Shown here piece by piece: positions 8,114 to 16,393 of a stretch of DNA of 64,000 nucleotides. The notes beneath the pieces are model-generated. The model saw only the letters and a list, made by a program, of their open reading frames with translations. It searched no databases and was not told the DNA's origin. The position numbers were made by a program, and so were the translations under genes. This stretch comes from Hoeflea sp. IMCC20628 (GTDB lineage Bacteria > Pseudomonadota > Alphaproteobacteria > Rhizobiales > Rhizobiaceae). The number at the start of each line of letters is the position of its first letter. Within the stretch, counting starts at the first letter, position 1. The DNA lies in the NCBI RefSeq assembly GCF_001011155.1, contig NZ_CP011479.1:452501-516500 (forward strand), in the 5' to 3' direction.

Positions 8114-8731
8114 ATGATCGGGAAACTCAAGGGAACGGTCGAGGAAATCGCCGAGGACCATGTGCTCATCGATGTGCATGGGGTCTGCTACGTGGCCTAT
8201 TGTTCGGCGCGGACGCTGTCACGGATCGGATCGGCCGGCGAGGCTGCGGTGCTGTTCATCGAGACCTATGTGCGCGAAGACCAGTTGAAGCTGTTCGGTT
8301 TCGAAAGCCAGCTCGAGCGCGAATGGTTCCGGCTTTTGCAAAGCGTCCAAGGCGTGGGCGCCAAGGTGGCGCTGGCGGTGCTGTCGACGCTGACGCCCTC
8401 CGATCTAGCCAACGCGATCGCGCTGCAGGACAAGGCAACAGTGGCGCGCGCGCCGGGCATCGGGCCGAAAGTGGCGCAGCGCATCGTCACCGAGCTCAAG
8501 AACAAGGCCCCGGCTTTTGCCGGCGATGGCGGCCAGGCCATGGGGCTGAAGCAGGAACTCGGCGAGGGCGTCGCCCCTGCACCGGTGACTGACGCGGTGT
8601 CGGCATTGACCAATCTGGGCTATTCGCGCGACCAGGCCGCCAATGCCGTGGCGGCAGCGATGAAGAATGCCGGAGAGGATGTTGATTCAGCCAAGCTGAT
8701 CCGGCTGGGCCTGAAAGAACTGGCTAGGTGA
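8114..8731 (+). CDS. ruvA: Holliday junction branch-migration protein RuvA
   Basis: From the ATG at 8114 ([12 protein letters not shown]) the product has 205 residues. An OB-fold N-terminus is followed by two helix-hairpin-helix motifs ([19 protein letters not shown] and [17 protein letters not shown]) that grip the junction, and a C-terminal domain ([19 protein letters not shown]) that contacts RuvB. Unlike the usual arrangement, the ruvB gene does not follow directly: a toxin-antitoxin pair is inserted, leaving 69 bases to the antitoxin start. Confidence 0.97.
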   Translation: MIGKLKGTVEEIAEDHVLIDVHGVCYVAYCSARTLSRIGSAGEAAVLFIETYVREDQLKLFGFESQLEREWFRLLQSVQGVGAKVALAVLSTLTPSDLANAIALQDKATVARAPGIGPKVAQRIVTELKNKAPAFAGDGGQAMGLKQELGEGVAPAPVTDAVSALTNLGYSRDQAANAVAAAMKNAGEDVDSAKLIRLGLKELAR

Positions 8732-8754
8732 AGCAATCCTTGCCAAGGGGGTAG

Positions 8755-8800
8755 TTCCTTACTAATTGTAGATGTAAGGAATATGCGTAGAGGTAAGGAA
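8755..8800 (+). promoter_or_regulatory. Candidate antitoxin operator: inverted plus direct repeat
   Basis: TTCCTTAC (8755-8762) is inverted perfectly as GTAAGGAA (8774-8781), with an 11-base spacer, and GTAAGGAA occurs a third time at 8793-8800, ending right at the antitoxin ATG. Three copies of an 8-mer around the start of an AbrB/MazE-type antitoxin fit an autoregulatory operator; the last copy also supplies the AAGGA ribosome-binding element. Confidence 0.6.
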
Positions 8801-9067
8801 ATGGGCGTCGAATCCAAGATTACCACCAAGGGCCAGACGACGATTCCGATCGAGGTGCGCGAATATCTCAAGATCGGCGCAGGCGATCGCATCGGCTATG
8901 AATTCGTCAATGGCAAGGTTGTGCTGGTGCCGAAGAACCGAAGCGCACTCGATTTCGCAGGCGTTCTCTTCGAGCCAGATCGCGCGCCGGTTTCAGTTGA
9001 GACCATGAACGAGGCAATCGGCGAGGCCATTTCTGATCGGTACGAGCACTCGCATGATCGGGATTGA
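8801..9067 (+). CDS. AbrB/MazE-type antitoxin (VapB-like)
   Basis: The 88-residue protein begins with a swapped-hairpin AbrB domain: MGVESKITTKGQTTIPIEVREYLKIGAGDRIGYEF, with KGQTTIP as the hallmark. The tail (about residues 50-88, acidic and helical) would wrap the PIN toxin. It starts at 8801 behind GTAAGGAA; a start six codons earlier at 8783 is possible. It overlaps the toxin gene by 14 bases, so the pair is co-translated. It lies within the ruv operon. Confidence 0.88.
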   Translation: MGVESKITTKGQTTIPIEVREYLKIGAGDRIGYEFVNGKVVLVPKNRSALDFAGVLFEPDRAPVSVETMNEAIGEAISDRYEHSHDRD

Positions 9068-9452
9068 CACAAACATCATCGTCCGGCTTCTGACCCGGGA
9101 TGACAAGACGCAATTCGATGCTGCGGTGGAACTGGTCAAAGCCAGCGATGCCGACAGGCCGCTCTTCGTCAATCCGATGGTCATTGTCGAGACCATCTGG
9201 GTGCTGGAACGGGTGTACAAGACTGATCGGGAAACAGCGCGCAGCCATGTGGCGGGTTTGCTCGACACGGTGGAAATCAAGGTGCCGGAGATGTTGCATA
9301 TGAAAAACTGGGCCGAATGGCTGCATTCGCCACATCCGGATTTTTCCGACGTCGTCATCGCCGGGATCAACCGGGAGAATGGCTGCGAGAAGACCATGAC
9401 CTTTGACAAAAAGGCCGCTGCTTCCGTGCCCGGTATGGAGCTGTTGTCGTGA
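9054..9452 (+). CDS. PIN-domain ribonuclease toxin (VapC-like)
   Basis: The 132-residue protein has the PIN acidic set: [17 protein letters not shown] (Asp5), [12 protein letters not shown] (Glu near 43), [10 protein letters not shown] (Asp near 99) and TFDKKAA (Asp near 119). VapC toxins are Mg-dependent RNases that cut tRNA or rRNA. The gene overlaps its antitoxin by 14 bases and its TGA overlaps the GTG of ruvB by 4 bases, so ruvB translation is physically linked to toxin translation. Confidence 0.9.
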   Translation: MIGIDTNIIVRLLTRDDKTQFDAAVELVKASDADRPLFVNPMVIVETIWVLERVYKTDRETARSHVAGLLDTVEIKVPEMLHMKNWAEWLHSPHPDFSDVVIAGINRENGCEKTMTFDKKAAASVPGMELLS

Positions 9453-10486
9453 GCGAGTCCGACCGGTTGATTGATGCCGAGAAGCGCGGTGAGGACGTCG
9501 ATACGACGCTGCGGCCGCAATCGCTTGCCGAGTTCACCGGTCAGGCCGAAGCCCGTGCCAATCTCAAGGTGTTTATCGAAGCGGCCAAAAACCGCGGCGA
9601 GGCGCTTGATCATGTGCTGTTTGTCGGACCTCCCGGCCTGGGCAAGACCACATTGGCGCAGATCATGGCCAAGGAACTGGGAGTGAACTTCCGCTCCACC
9701 TCAGGTCCGGTGATCGCCAAGGCCGGCGATCTGGCAGCGCTTCTGACCAATCTCGAAGACCGCGACGTGTTGTTCATCGATGAAATCCACCGGCTCAGCC
9801 CGGCGGTCGAGGAAATTCTCTATCCGGCGATGGAGGATTTCCAGCTCGACCTGATCATCGGCGAGGGGCCGGCAGCGCGCTCGGTGAAGATCGATCTGTC
9901 ACGTTTTACTCTCGTTGCGGCAACGACGCGGCTTGGGCTTCTGACCAATCCGCTGCGCGACCGGTTCGGCATTCCGGTGCGGCTGCAGTTCTATACCGTT
10001 GCCGAGCTCGAGCTGATCGTGCGCCGTGGCGCCCGCATCATGGGGCTGGGCATGACCGACGAGGGCGCGCTGGAGATTGCCCGCCGGTCGCGCGGCACGC
10101 CACGCATTGCCGGGCGGCTGCTGAGGCGGGTGCGGGATTTTGCCGAAGTGGCAAAGGCCGAGGCCGTGACCCAAAAGATTGCCGATGAAGCGCTGACCCG
10201 GCTGTCGGTCGACAGCATCGGGCTCGACCAGCTCGACCGGCGCTATCTCGACATGATCGTGCGCAATTTCGGCGGCGGTCCGGTGGGCATCGAGACCATT
10301 GCCGCCGGATTGTCGGAGCCGCGCGATGCGATCGAGGACATCATCGAGCCGTTTCTCATCCAGCAGGGATTCTTGCAGCGCACGCCACGCGGACGGGTGC
10401 TGACCCAGCGCGCCTGGGGCCATATGGGGCTCAACCCGCCCAAGGATCTTGCCGCCACCCAGGCCAGCCTGTTTGAAGAAGAGTAG
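9449..10486 (+). CDS. ruvB: Holliday junction ATPase RuvB
   Basis: The 345-residue AAA+ helicase starts with a GTG. Walker A is GPPGLGKTT, Walker B LFIDEIHR, sensor 1 AATTRLG, arginine-finger region NPLRDRFG, and the C-terminal winged helix ends with [14 protein letters not shown]. With RuvA it drives branch migration. Its start codon lies inside the toxin stop (GTGA), in place of the coupling to ruvA usual in alphaproteobacteria. Confidence 0.97.
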   Translation: MSESDRLIDAEKRGEDVDTTLRPQSLAEFTGQAEARANLKVFIEAAKNRGEALDHVLFVGPPGLGKTTLAQIMAKELGVNFRSTSGPVIAKAGDLAALLTNLEDRDVLFIDEIHRLSPAVEEILYPAMEDFQLDLIIGEGPAARSVKIDLSRFTLVAATTRLGLLTNPLRDRFGIPVRLQFYTVAELELIVRRGARIMGLGMTDEGALEIARRSRGTPRIAGRLLRRVRDFAEVAKAEAVTQKIADEALTRLSVDSIGLDQLDRRYLDMIVRNFGGGPVGIETIAAGLSEPRDAIEDIIEPFLIQQGFLQRTPRGRVLTQRAWGHMGLNPPKDLAATQASLFEEE

Positions 10487-10609
10487 ACCTGCTGGTCACG
10501 GCATGCCGCAGGGGGTGCTGAGCCGCTGCGCCGCCGCTTTGCGGCAGCATTCAGCCTCACTTAAACCGCAATTAAACTACTGATATTATTACCAAATATT
10601 AATAGAACC

Positions 10610-10626
10610 GTTCATTTCCAGTTCAT
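10610..10626 (+). promoter_or_regulatory. Tandem direct repeat upstream of the RcnB-like gene
   Basis: GTTCAT occurs at 10610-10615 and 10621-10626, one helical turn (11 bases) apart, in an AT-rich stretch 46-62 bases before the start. This spacing is typical of sites for OmpR-family response regulators. A CCTATCTT element 10 bases on may be part of the promoter. The regulator is not identified. Confidence 0.35.
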
Positions 10627-10671
10627 CTTCCGGGCCCTATCTTCCTCTCACAAACAACGAAAGGAAGCGTC

Positions 10672-11037
10672 ATGAAAAAAGCATTCATCGTCTCGATCGC
10701 CGCATTGTTGATGGCAGCCCCGCTGGCTCAGGCACAGGCCCAAGCCCGCTCAGACCACCGGAAGCCACAAGTCGAGGTTCAGACCCGGTCTGATCACCGC
10801 AAGCCGCAGTCCCATTCCCAGATCAAGAAGTCCGCTCCGCAGAAAGTGCTGAGCAAAAAGCACTGGTCCAAGGGCCAGCGGATGAACGACTGGAAGAAGC
10901 ATTCCTCAGTGAGTGATTACAAGCGCCACGGCCTGCGCAAGCCCGGCAGCGGCCAGCGCTGGGTTCAGGTCGACAACCAGTATGTGCTGATCAGCATTGC
11001 ATCCGGCCTGATCGCCGGCATCGTCGCCGGGCGTTAA
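10672..11037 (+). CDS. RcnB-like periplasmic protein
   Basis: The 121-residue protein has a clear signal peptide (KAFIVSIAALLMAAPLAQAQA). Next comes a twice-repeated RSDHRKPQ and a Lys/His/Ser-rich segment. Its C-terminus GQRWVQVDNQYVLISIASG followed by a short hydrophobic tail is the RcnB domain. E. coli RcnB is a periplasmic protein in nickel/cobalt homeostasis; for rhizobial members the role is not established. AAGGAAG precedes the start, and a terminator follows. Confidence 0.8.
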   Translation: MKKAFIVSIAALLMAAPLAQAQAQARSDHRKPQVEVQTRSDHRKPQSHSQIKKSAPQKVLSKKHWSKGQRMNDWKKHSSVSDYKRHGLRKPGSGQRWVQVDNQYVLISIASGLIAGIVAGR

Positions 11038-11046
11038 AGTGAAAAG

Positions 11047-11079
11047 AACCTCCCCTGCGGCAAGCGGGGGAGGTTTCTG
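11047..11079. terminator. Bidirectional terminator between the RcnB-like gene and sqdC
   Basis: AACCTCCCC (11047-11055) pairs with GGGGAGGTT (11067-11075), followed by T-rich sequence. It sits between two converging genes and can stop both. Confidence 0.8.
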
Positions 11080-11082
11080 GTT

Positions 11083-11985
11083 TTAGTCGATGACCGGTGA
11101 GGCATGCAGTGACCGGACGGTTGTTGCCAGCAGTTCCTTGCCGCCCGGTGTCCATCCCAGCTTGCGCAGCCGCGCAGTGTCCATCTGCCACGGCGCATCA
11201 CCGGCAACCGGCGCCGGCAGTTGATGGGCGGAGCCTGCGGCAGCCTGCAACAGCCTGAGCAAATCATGGCGGTCAAGCAGCAGGTCCGACACGTTGAAGG
11301 CGAGACCGTTGATCTTGTCGGCTTGCAATTCCAGCATCATCTGCACCGCTTGGGCGACATCGCGGCCATGCACTTCGGTCGCCAGCCGTGGCTCCACCGG
11401 GCGGCCGGCCAGATAATCGGCAAACAGTGCCTGCCATTTGTGCGACTGGCCGGGCCGGGCGGTGCCATAGACGCCGGTGACCCTGAGGCTGGTGGCAATG
11501 AAATCCGGCCCTGCCATTGCCGCCAGCGCCTGTTCGGCGGCCAACTTTACCGCGCCATAGAGCGTGTCGGGCCGCGGCACAGTCGCTTCGTTCAGCAGGG
11601 TGCCGTCACGCTGGGGGCCATAGACGGCGCGGCTTGATAAAAACACGCAGCGTTTGACGCCCGCCTGTCGTGCGGTCTGAAACAGCCGCATCGTCCCATC
11701 CAGATTGCGGGCGCGAAAGCCATCCGGGTCGCTGCCCTCTCCACCGCGATATTTGCCGGGCAGATGGTCAAACGCAGCGTGGACAAAATGATCGGCCCCT
11801 TCGAAGGCTACGGCCTGATCGCGGTCCGGATCAAGCACCAGCGGCACAAAGCCGACCGGTCTTGAAAAAAGCCTTTCCGCCGGCTGGGTCCTGCCGCCGA
11901 CGGTGACTTCATAGCCTTGGTCGAGAAGTTCCTCGACAATGAAACGGCCGACCAGCCCGGTTCCGCCGGAGACGAGCGCTTTCAT
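11083..11985 (-). CDS. sqdC: SqdC-like NAD-dependent epimerase/reductase of sulfolipid synthesis
   Basis: The 300-residue extended short-chain dehydrogenase has the cofactor loop GGTGLVGRF at the N-terminus and the catalytic YGAVK (Y-x3-K) near residue 145. It is the last gene of a three-gene set with four-base overlaps behind a UDP-sulfoquinovose synthase and a GT8 glycosyltransferase; rhizobia carry the same order sqdB-sqdD-sqdC for sulfoquinovosyl diacylglycerol. SqdC's exact reaction is unsettled. The name rests mainly on position. Confidence 0.78.
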   Translation of the reverse strand: MKALVSGGTGLVGRFIVEELLDQGYEVTVGGRTQPAERLFSRPVGFVPLVLDPDRDQAVAFEGADHFVHAAFDHLPGKYRGGEGSDPDGFRARNLDGTMRLFQTARQAGVKRCVFLSSRAVYGPQRDGTLLNEATVPRPDTLYGAVKLAAEQALAAMAGPDFIATSLRVTGVYGTARPGQSHKWQALFADYLAGRPVEPRLATEVHGRDVAQAVQMMLELQADKINGLAFNVSDLLLDRHDLLRLLQAAAGSAHQLPAPVAGDAPWQMDTARLRKLGWTPGGKELLATTVRSLHASPVID

Positions 11986-12851
11986 GCGTTCGCGACCACG
12001 GATGGACCTGCAAGCGATGCAATGTCGGGGATCGTCTTGCCCTCATAAAACGCATGCCAGAGGTCAATCAACGGCTTGAGCTCCGCCGATCTCGGATGTC
12101 CGGTTTCCCACGGCTTTTCATATTGATAATGCAGCACGCCGATTTGTTTCCAGTCCCACAGCTCCGGCAGGTTGAACCAGACATATTGCAGCATGTTCAT
12201 ATAGACCGGCAGACCATGCCAGTCGGGGAAAAACGTCTCCAGGAAAGTCTGATCGGTGCGCCGCCAGAAAATCTCCGGCTGATCGAGTTTTTCCAGCATC
12301 GCTGCGAAGGTCACTTCTGACGGGCGGGCGACGAAAACGCCGGAATTGAGCCGGTGAAAATCGCTCAAGCTCTCATAGACATTGGGCGCGGCCGAGAACT
12401 CCGGATAGCCAAACAGCTTGTCGATATTGCGCAGCACCAGTGCATCGGCATCGATGAAGATACAGGTCCGGTACTCGGTCAGTTGCCAAAGCCGGAGCTT
12501 GCAGAAATTGTCGAGCGGCGAGTGAAAGGCGGGTTTGCGGCCTTTGGCGAAGGGTGCTGCCGCATGCAGGTTGCCGCGGGCATGGCGCTGGTTGAAGCCG
12601 TCGGACAATGGCAGGTGATCAACCTCGATCAACCGGCAGCCAAGCTCTTTGAGCGGCGCCAATTCGGCATCGCTTACCGCGCCAGTGTGGAGCACGACGA
12701 TGTCGGCGCTGCTTCCGGTCAACCCAATCGACCGTGCAAGCGCTGTCGCCCCCATGGCGTAATCCGCATTGGTGACCAGCGTGACAAAGGCGTGAGGCGA
12801 AGCCGCATCGCGGTCGCTCACGCCCTTCGTCGTCGAGGCATCGCTGTTCAT
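11982..12851 (-). CDS. sqdD: SqdD-like GT8 glycosyltransferase
   Basis: The 289-residue protein belongs to glycosyltransferase family 8 (glycogenin-like). It has FVTLVTNADYAMGATALARSI near residue 22-42 and the metal/sugar-nucleotide motif FIDADALVLRNIDKLF near 130, then NSGVFVARPS. In the sulfolipid pathway SqdD is thought to transfer sulfoquinovose from UDP-sulfoquinovose to diacylglycerol. It overlaps sqdB upstream and sqdC downstream by four bases each, so the three are translated together. Confidence 0.82.
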   Translation of the reverse strand: MNSDASTTKGVSDRDAASPHAFVTLVTNADYAMGATALARSIGLTGSSADIVVLHTGAVSDAELAPLKELGCRLIEVDHLPLSDGFNQRHARGNLHAAAPFAKGRKPAFHSPLDNFCKLRLWQLTEYRTCIFIDADALVLRNIDKLFGYPEFSAAPNVYESLSDFHRLNSGVFVARPSEVTFAAMLEKLDQPEIFWRRTDQTFLETFFPDWHGLPVYMNMLQYVWFNLPELWDWKQIGVLHYQYEKPWETGHPRSAELKPLIDLWHAFYEGKTIPDIASLAGPSVVANA

Positions 12852-14068
12852 GAGACGGATTTGAGCTTTTTGCCTTCGGGGTCGCGGTTGATCGACGTCG
12901 CGATGTCCTTGGTCCAGGCCGACACTGCCGGAACCCGGGTCCGGTCGACCCGATAAGCGAATTTTCTGGCAACATCGACGACTTCTCCCAGCAGCCCTTC
13001 CTTCAGGGTGGTTGGTTCAAGTCCCAGTTCGAGGAATTTCTCATTGTGAACGACAAGGTCGTTTTCCGCTGCTTCCTTGCGCGGATTTGGCAGCCAGGCG
13101 ATCTCGGCGCCGGTCATCGAGGAGATCATCTCGGCCAGATCGCGGACCCGGTGGGTTTCGGTCATCTGGTTGAAAATCTCCACCTTGGAGCCGCGTTCGG
13201 GTGGATTGTTGAGCGCAATCTCGATGCAGCGCACGGAATCCTGAATATGAATAAAGGCGCGGGTCTGCCCGCCGGTGCCATGCACCGTCAGCGGATAGCC
13301 GATCGCGGCCTGGATCAGAAAACGGTTGAGAACGGTCCCATAGTCGCCGTCATAATCAAACCGGTTGACCAGTTGCTCGTGCCGCCGGGTCTGGTCGGTG
13401 TGGGTGCCCCAGACAATGCCCTGATGCAGATCGGTGATGCGCAGGGCGTCGTTCTTGGCATAGAACTGGAAAATCAGCTGATCGAGGCATTTGGTCATGT
13501 GGTAGATCGAGCCGGGATTGGCCGGATACAAAATGTCCTGCTGCACCGTCTCGCCATCCATGGTCTCGATGCCGACCGGCAGATAGCCCTCGGGGATCGC
13601 AGCACCCACGGTGGAATAGCCGTAAACGCCCATCGTGCCCAGATGTACCAGATGCGCGTCGAGTCCGAGTTCGACCATGGCGTTGAGCAGATTGTGGGTG
13701 GCGTTGACGTTGTTGTTGACGGTGTAGTTCTTGTGACGATCGCTTTTCATCGAGTAGGGCGCGGCGCGCTGTTCGGCGAAATGCACGATCGCATCAGGCC
13801 GCGCTTCGGCCAGCCAGTGCTTCAGCACATCGTAGTCGCGGGCCAGATCAATGAGATGAAAGTGGATCTTCCTGCCGGTTTCCGCATGCCAGATCCGTGT
13901 GCGTTCCTGAATCGAATCCATCGGTGTCAGCGACTGGACCCCGAGTTCGGTGTCGATCCAGCGCCGCGACAGATTGTCGACGATGTGAATCTCATGCCCG
14001 GCATTTGAGAGATGCAGCGCCGTGGGCCACCCAACAAAGCCGTCGCCGCCCATGATTGCAATCTTCAT
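12848..14068 (-). CDS. sqdB: UDP-sulfoquinovose synthase SqdB
   Basis: The 406-residue extended SDR has an unusual cofactor loop MGGDGFVGWPTALHL, as in plant SQD1 and bacterial SqdB, plus HFAEQRAAPYSMKS, LGTMGVYGYS and the catalytic YHMTK. It joins sulfite to UDP-glucose to make UDP-sulfoquinovose, the head-group donor of sulfolipid. It is first in the sqdBDC operon, divergent from ybgC with 126 bases between. In rhizobia sulfolipid helps replace phospholipid under phosphate limitation; no Pho box was recognised in the short upstream gap. Confidence 0.93.
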   Translation of the reverse strand: MKIAIMGGDGFVGWPTALHLSNAGHEIHIVDNLSRRWIDTELGVQSLTPMDSIQERTRIWHAETGRKIHFHLIDLARDYDVLKHWLAEARPDAIVHFAEQRAAPYSMKSDRHKNYTVNNNVNATHNLLNAMVELGLDAHLVHLGTMGVYGYSTVGAAIPEGYLPVGIETMDGETVQQDILYPANPGSIYHMTKCLDQLIFQFYAKNDALRITDLHQGIVWGTHTDQTRRHEQLVNRFDYDGDYGTVLNRFLIQAAIGYPLTVHGTGGQTRAFIHIQDSVRCIEIALNNPPERGSKVEIFNQMTETHRVRDLAEMISSMTGAEIAWLPNPRKEAAENDLVVHNEKFLELGLEPTTLKEGLLGEVVDVARKFAYRVDRTRVPAVSAWTKDIATSINRDPEGKKLKSVS

Positions 14069-14194
14069 CGATGATTCTCCTGTGCCTGCATGGTTTTATT
14101 CCTGATAGATCGCTTTTATGACAGAAACACGATTGTCTCAATTCCCTCATCGGGCTGTGGACAAATGAGTCAAATATCCAAACAGGTGGTTATC

Positions 14195-14644
14195 ATGAAC
14201 GCATCGCTTTCGGGACACTTGCAAGATGGCGGGCATCACCTGGTCCAACGGGTGTATTACGAGGACACGGATTTTTCCGGTTTTGTCTATCATGCGCGCT
14301 ATCTGCATTTCTTTGAAAGGGGGCGGACCGACTACATTCGCCTGCTCGGCGTTTCACAAGGTACATTGCATACCCAGACTGACCTGGTCGATTCGGTGGC
14401 CTTTGTCGTCCGGCGGATGGAAATCGATTTCAAATCTCCGGCGCGGATGGATGATGTTCTGACCATCATCACCAGGCCGGGTGAAATTCGCGGCGCCCGG
14501 ATGATGCTGGACCAGACCATTCTTCGCGGAGACGATGTGCTGGCAATAGCGGCGGTAACCGTCGCCGTGGTCAATGGTTTTGGCAGGGCGCGAAGGTTGC
14601 CTGACGCGCTGCTCGCGCGGTTTGGCGGCGGCGCGGATAACTGA
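14195..14644 (+). CDS. ybgC: Tol-Pal-associated acyl-CoA thioesterase YbgC
   Basis: The 149-residue hot-dog-fold protein has the YbgC signature VYYEDTDFSGFVYHARYLHFFERGR with the catalytic Asp. It hydrolyses acyl-CoA/acyl-ACP and is regularly the first gene of the tol-pal cluster. The ATG at 14195 has AGGTGG eight bases upstream; starts at 14090 and 14165 would add residues not usual for the family. A methionine aminopeptidase gene separates it from tolQ here. Confidence 0.9.
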   Translation: MNASLSGHLQDGGHHLVQRVYYEDTDFSGFVYHARYLHFFERGRTDYIRLLGVSQGTLHTQTDLVDSVAFVVRRMEIDFKSPARMDDVLTIITRPGEIRGARMMLDQTILRGDDVLAIAAVTVAVVNGFGRARRLPDALLARFGGGADN

Positions 14645-14667
14645 TAATTCAAGGAAAGGATGATCAC

Positions 14668-15423
14668 TTGGTGATCTCATCAGAAGACGAGCTTGAGAAG
14701 CTGCGACACATCGGGAAAATTTGCGCCAACACGATACAGGTCATGGCAAAAGCCATGGAGCCGGGCATGACGACCCGTGAGCTTGATCTGATCGGAAGGC
14801 AGCATCTGGATGCTCATGGGGCCCAGTCGGCGCCGGAGTTCTGCTATGAATTCCCCGGAGCAACCTGCATCTCGGTCAATAAGGAAGTTGCGCATGGCGT
14901 TCCCGGTGACCGGGTGATTGCGCCCGGCGATCTGGTCAACATCGATGTGTCGGCGCTCAAGGATGGTTATTTCGGTGACACCGGAGCATCATTTGGTGTC
15001 GCCCCGGTGGCGCAGAAGACCTCCCGTTTGCTGCGTGATGGAAAACGGGCGATGTCGGCAGGAATCAATCAGGTCAAGAGCGGCGCGCGTTATGCGTCGA
15101 TCGGCGATGCTGTCGGCAGTTTTGCCAAGAAGAACGGCTATACGCTCATTCGCAACCTGGCCAGCCACGGTGTCGGTCAGTCATTGCACGAGTACCCCGA
15201 AGAAATCGCGACCTGGCCAAACCGTCACGATAAGCGGTTGATGGAAGAGGGGCAGGTCTTCACCATCGAACCGTTCCTGTCTTTCGGGGCGACGTTTGCT
15301 GAAGACGATGATGATGGTGGAAGCTGGACCCTCTACTCATGTCCCAACGCTCTGACCGTGCAGTTCGAGCACACGGTGGTTTCCAGCCGCAATGGTCCGA
15401 TCATTCTGACGTTTCCGGATTAA
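14668..15423 (+). CDS. map: Type I methionine aminopeptidase
   Basis: The 251-residue pita-bread enzyme has all five metal ligands in their motifs: VNIDVSALKDGYFGDTGASF (two Asp), NLASHGVGQSLHE (His), FTIEPFLSF (Glu) and VQFEHTVV (Glu). It removes initiator methionine. It starts with TTG at 14668, or GTG one codon later, behind AAGGAAAGGA. Its place between ybgC and tolQ, 23 bases behind ybgC, is not usual. It may be a second Map paralogue besides a housekeeping copy elsewhere. Confidence 0.9.
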   Translation: MVISSEDELEKLRHIGKICANTIQVMAKAMEPGMTTRELDLIGRQHLDAHGAQSAPEFCYEFPGATCISVNKEVAHGVPGDRVIAPGDLVNIDVSALKDGYFGDTGASFGVAPVAQKTSRLLRDGKRAMSAGINQVKSGARYASIGDAVGSFAKKNGYTLIRNLASHGVGQSLHEYPEEIATWPNRHDKRLMEEGQVFTIEPFLSFGATFAEDDDDGGSWTLYSCPNALTVQFEHTVVSSRNGPIILTFPD

Positions 15424-15464
15424 CCCAACTGACGGTTATTGCAGTCGCGTTGCGGCGCTGAATC

Positions 15465-15481
15465 CTAACCGAACCTTAACC
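15465..15481 (+). promoter_or_regulatory. CtrA-box-like site upstream of tolQ
   Basis: CTAACCGAACCTTAACC matches the CtrA box TTAA-N7-TTAAC with one mismatch (C for the first T). It lies 187 bases before tolQ, in the 244-base gap after map. The gap also holds GCCCGGT/ACCGGGC, a hairpin near 15627-15646. Confidence 0.4.
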
Positions 15482-15667
15482 ATAACAATTTATTGCTTGA
15501 ACCGTGCGGATTGCGCGGATTGTGTGCGCCATCCTTTGACCAAAATTGGCCGCGAGAAGAACTTGGAAGTGAATAGGCGACGGTCGCTCACTTCTGGACT
15601 CCCGGCAAAAGTGACGTCTTGGCCGCCCGGTAATAAAACCGGGCGTTTGGATTTGAGGGTTATTTGA

Positions 15668-16384
15668 ATGGAACAAGTTGGACTTGCGGCAACCAGCGAA
15701 GTGACGCTTTGGTCGCTCTTCATGCAGGCGGGGTTTGTGGTCAAATTTGTGATGCTCGGCCTGATCGGCGCATCTGTCTGGACCTGGGCCATCGTCGCTG
15801 ACAAATGGATCTCGTTCGGCAAATTCCGCCGCCAGCTCGACCAGTTCGAGCAGGTATTCTGGTCGGGTCAGTCGCTGGAAGAGCTGTACCGGACGCTGTC
15901 GGATCGCAAGTCCGCCGGCATGAGCGCCATTTTCGTCTCGGCGATGCGCGAATGGAAGAAATCCTTCGAGCGTGGCGCCAAATCGCCGATCGGTCTGCAG
16001 ATGCGCATCGACAAGGCCATGGATGTGACGCTTGCACGCGAAGCCGATGCGCTGGAATCCAAGCTCGGATCGCTGGCCACAATCGGCTCGGCTGCACCCT
16101 TCATCGGTCTTTTCGGCACAGTAGTCGGCATCATGACCTCGTTTCAGGCGATTGCCGGATCGAAATCCACCAACCTCGCCGTGGTCGCCCCCGGTATCGC
16201 CGAAGCGTTGCTGGCAACGGCCATTGGCCTGCTTGCTGCCATTCCGGCGGTTATCGCCTACAACAAGTTCTCTTCCGATGCCGGCAAGCTTTCAGCCCGC
16301 ATGGAAGGTTTTACCGATGAATTCTCCGGCATCCTCTCGCGCCAGATCGACGAGCGTCAAAACGCCCGTCAGGCTGCGGAATAG
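15668..16384 (+). CDS. tolQ: Tol-Pal proton-channel protein TolQ
   Basis: The 238-residue inner-membrane protein of the MotA/TolQ/ExbB family has a first membrane segment near residues 20-45 (FVVKFVMLGLIGASVWTWAIVADKW) and two more around 135-200 (APFIGLFGTVVGIMTSF; LLATAIGLLAAIPAVIAYN). With TolR it converts proton motive force into movement of TolA, pulling Pal for outer-membrane constriction during division. It leads tolQRAB-pal-cpoB; tolR begins 9 bases later. Confidence 0.96.
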   Translation: MEQVGLAATSEVTLWSLFMQAGFVVKFVMLGLIGASVWTWAIVADKWISFGKFRRQLDQFEQVFWSGQSLEELYRTLSDRKSAGMSAIFVSAMREWKKSFERGAKSPIGLQMRIDKAMDVTLAREADALESKLGSLATIGSAAPFIGLFGTVVGIMTSFQAIAGSKSTNLAVVAPGIAEALLATAIGLLAAIPAVIAYNKFSSDAGKLSARMEGFTDEFSGILSRQIDERQNARQAAE

Positions 16385-16393
16385 GGGGCCGGG

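Noticed and set aside
13046-14008. 320-codon open frame antisense to sqdB
   Set aside because: Shadow of a strongly conserved gene in high-GC DNA.
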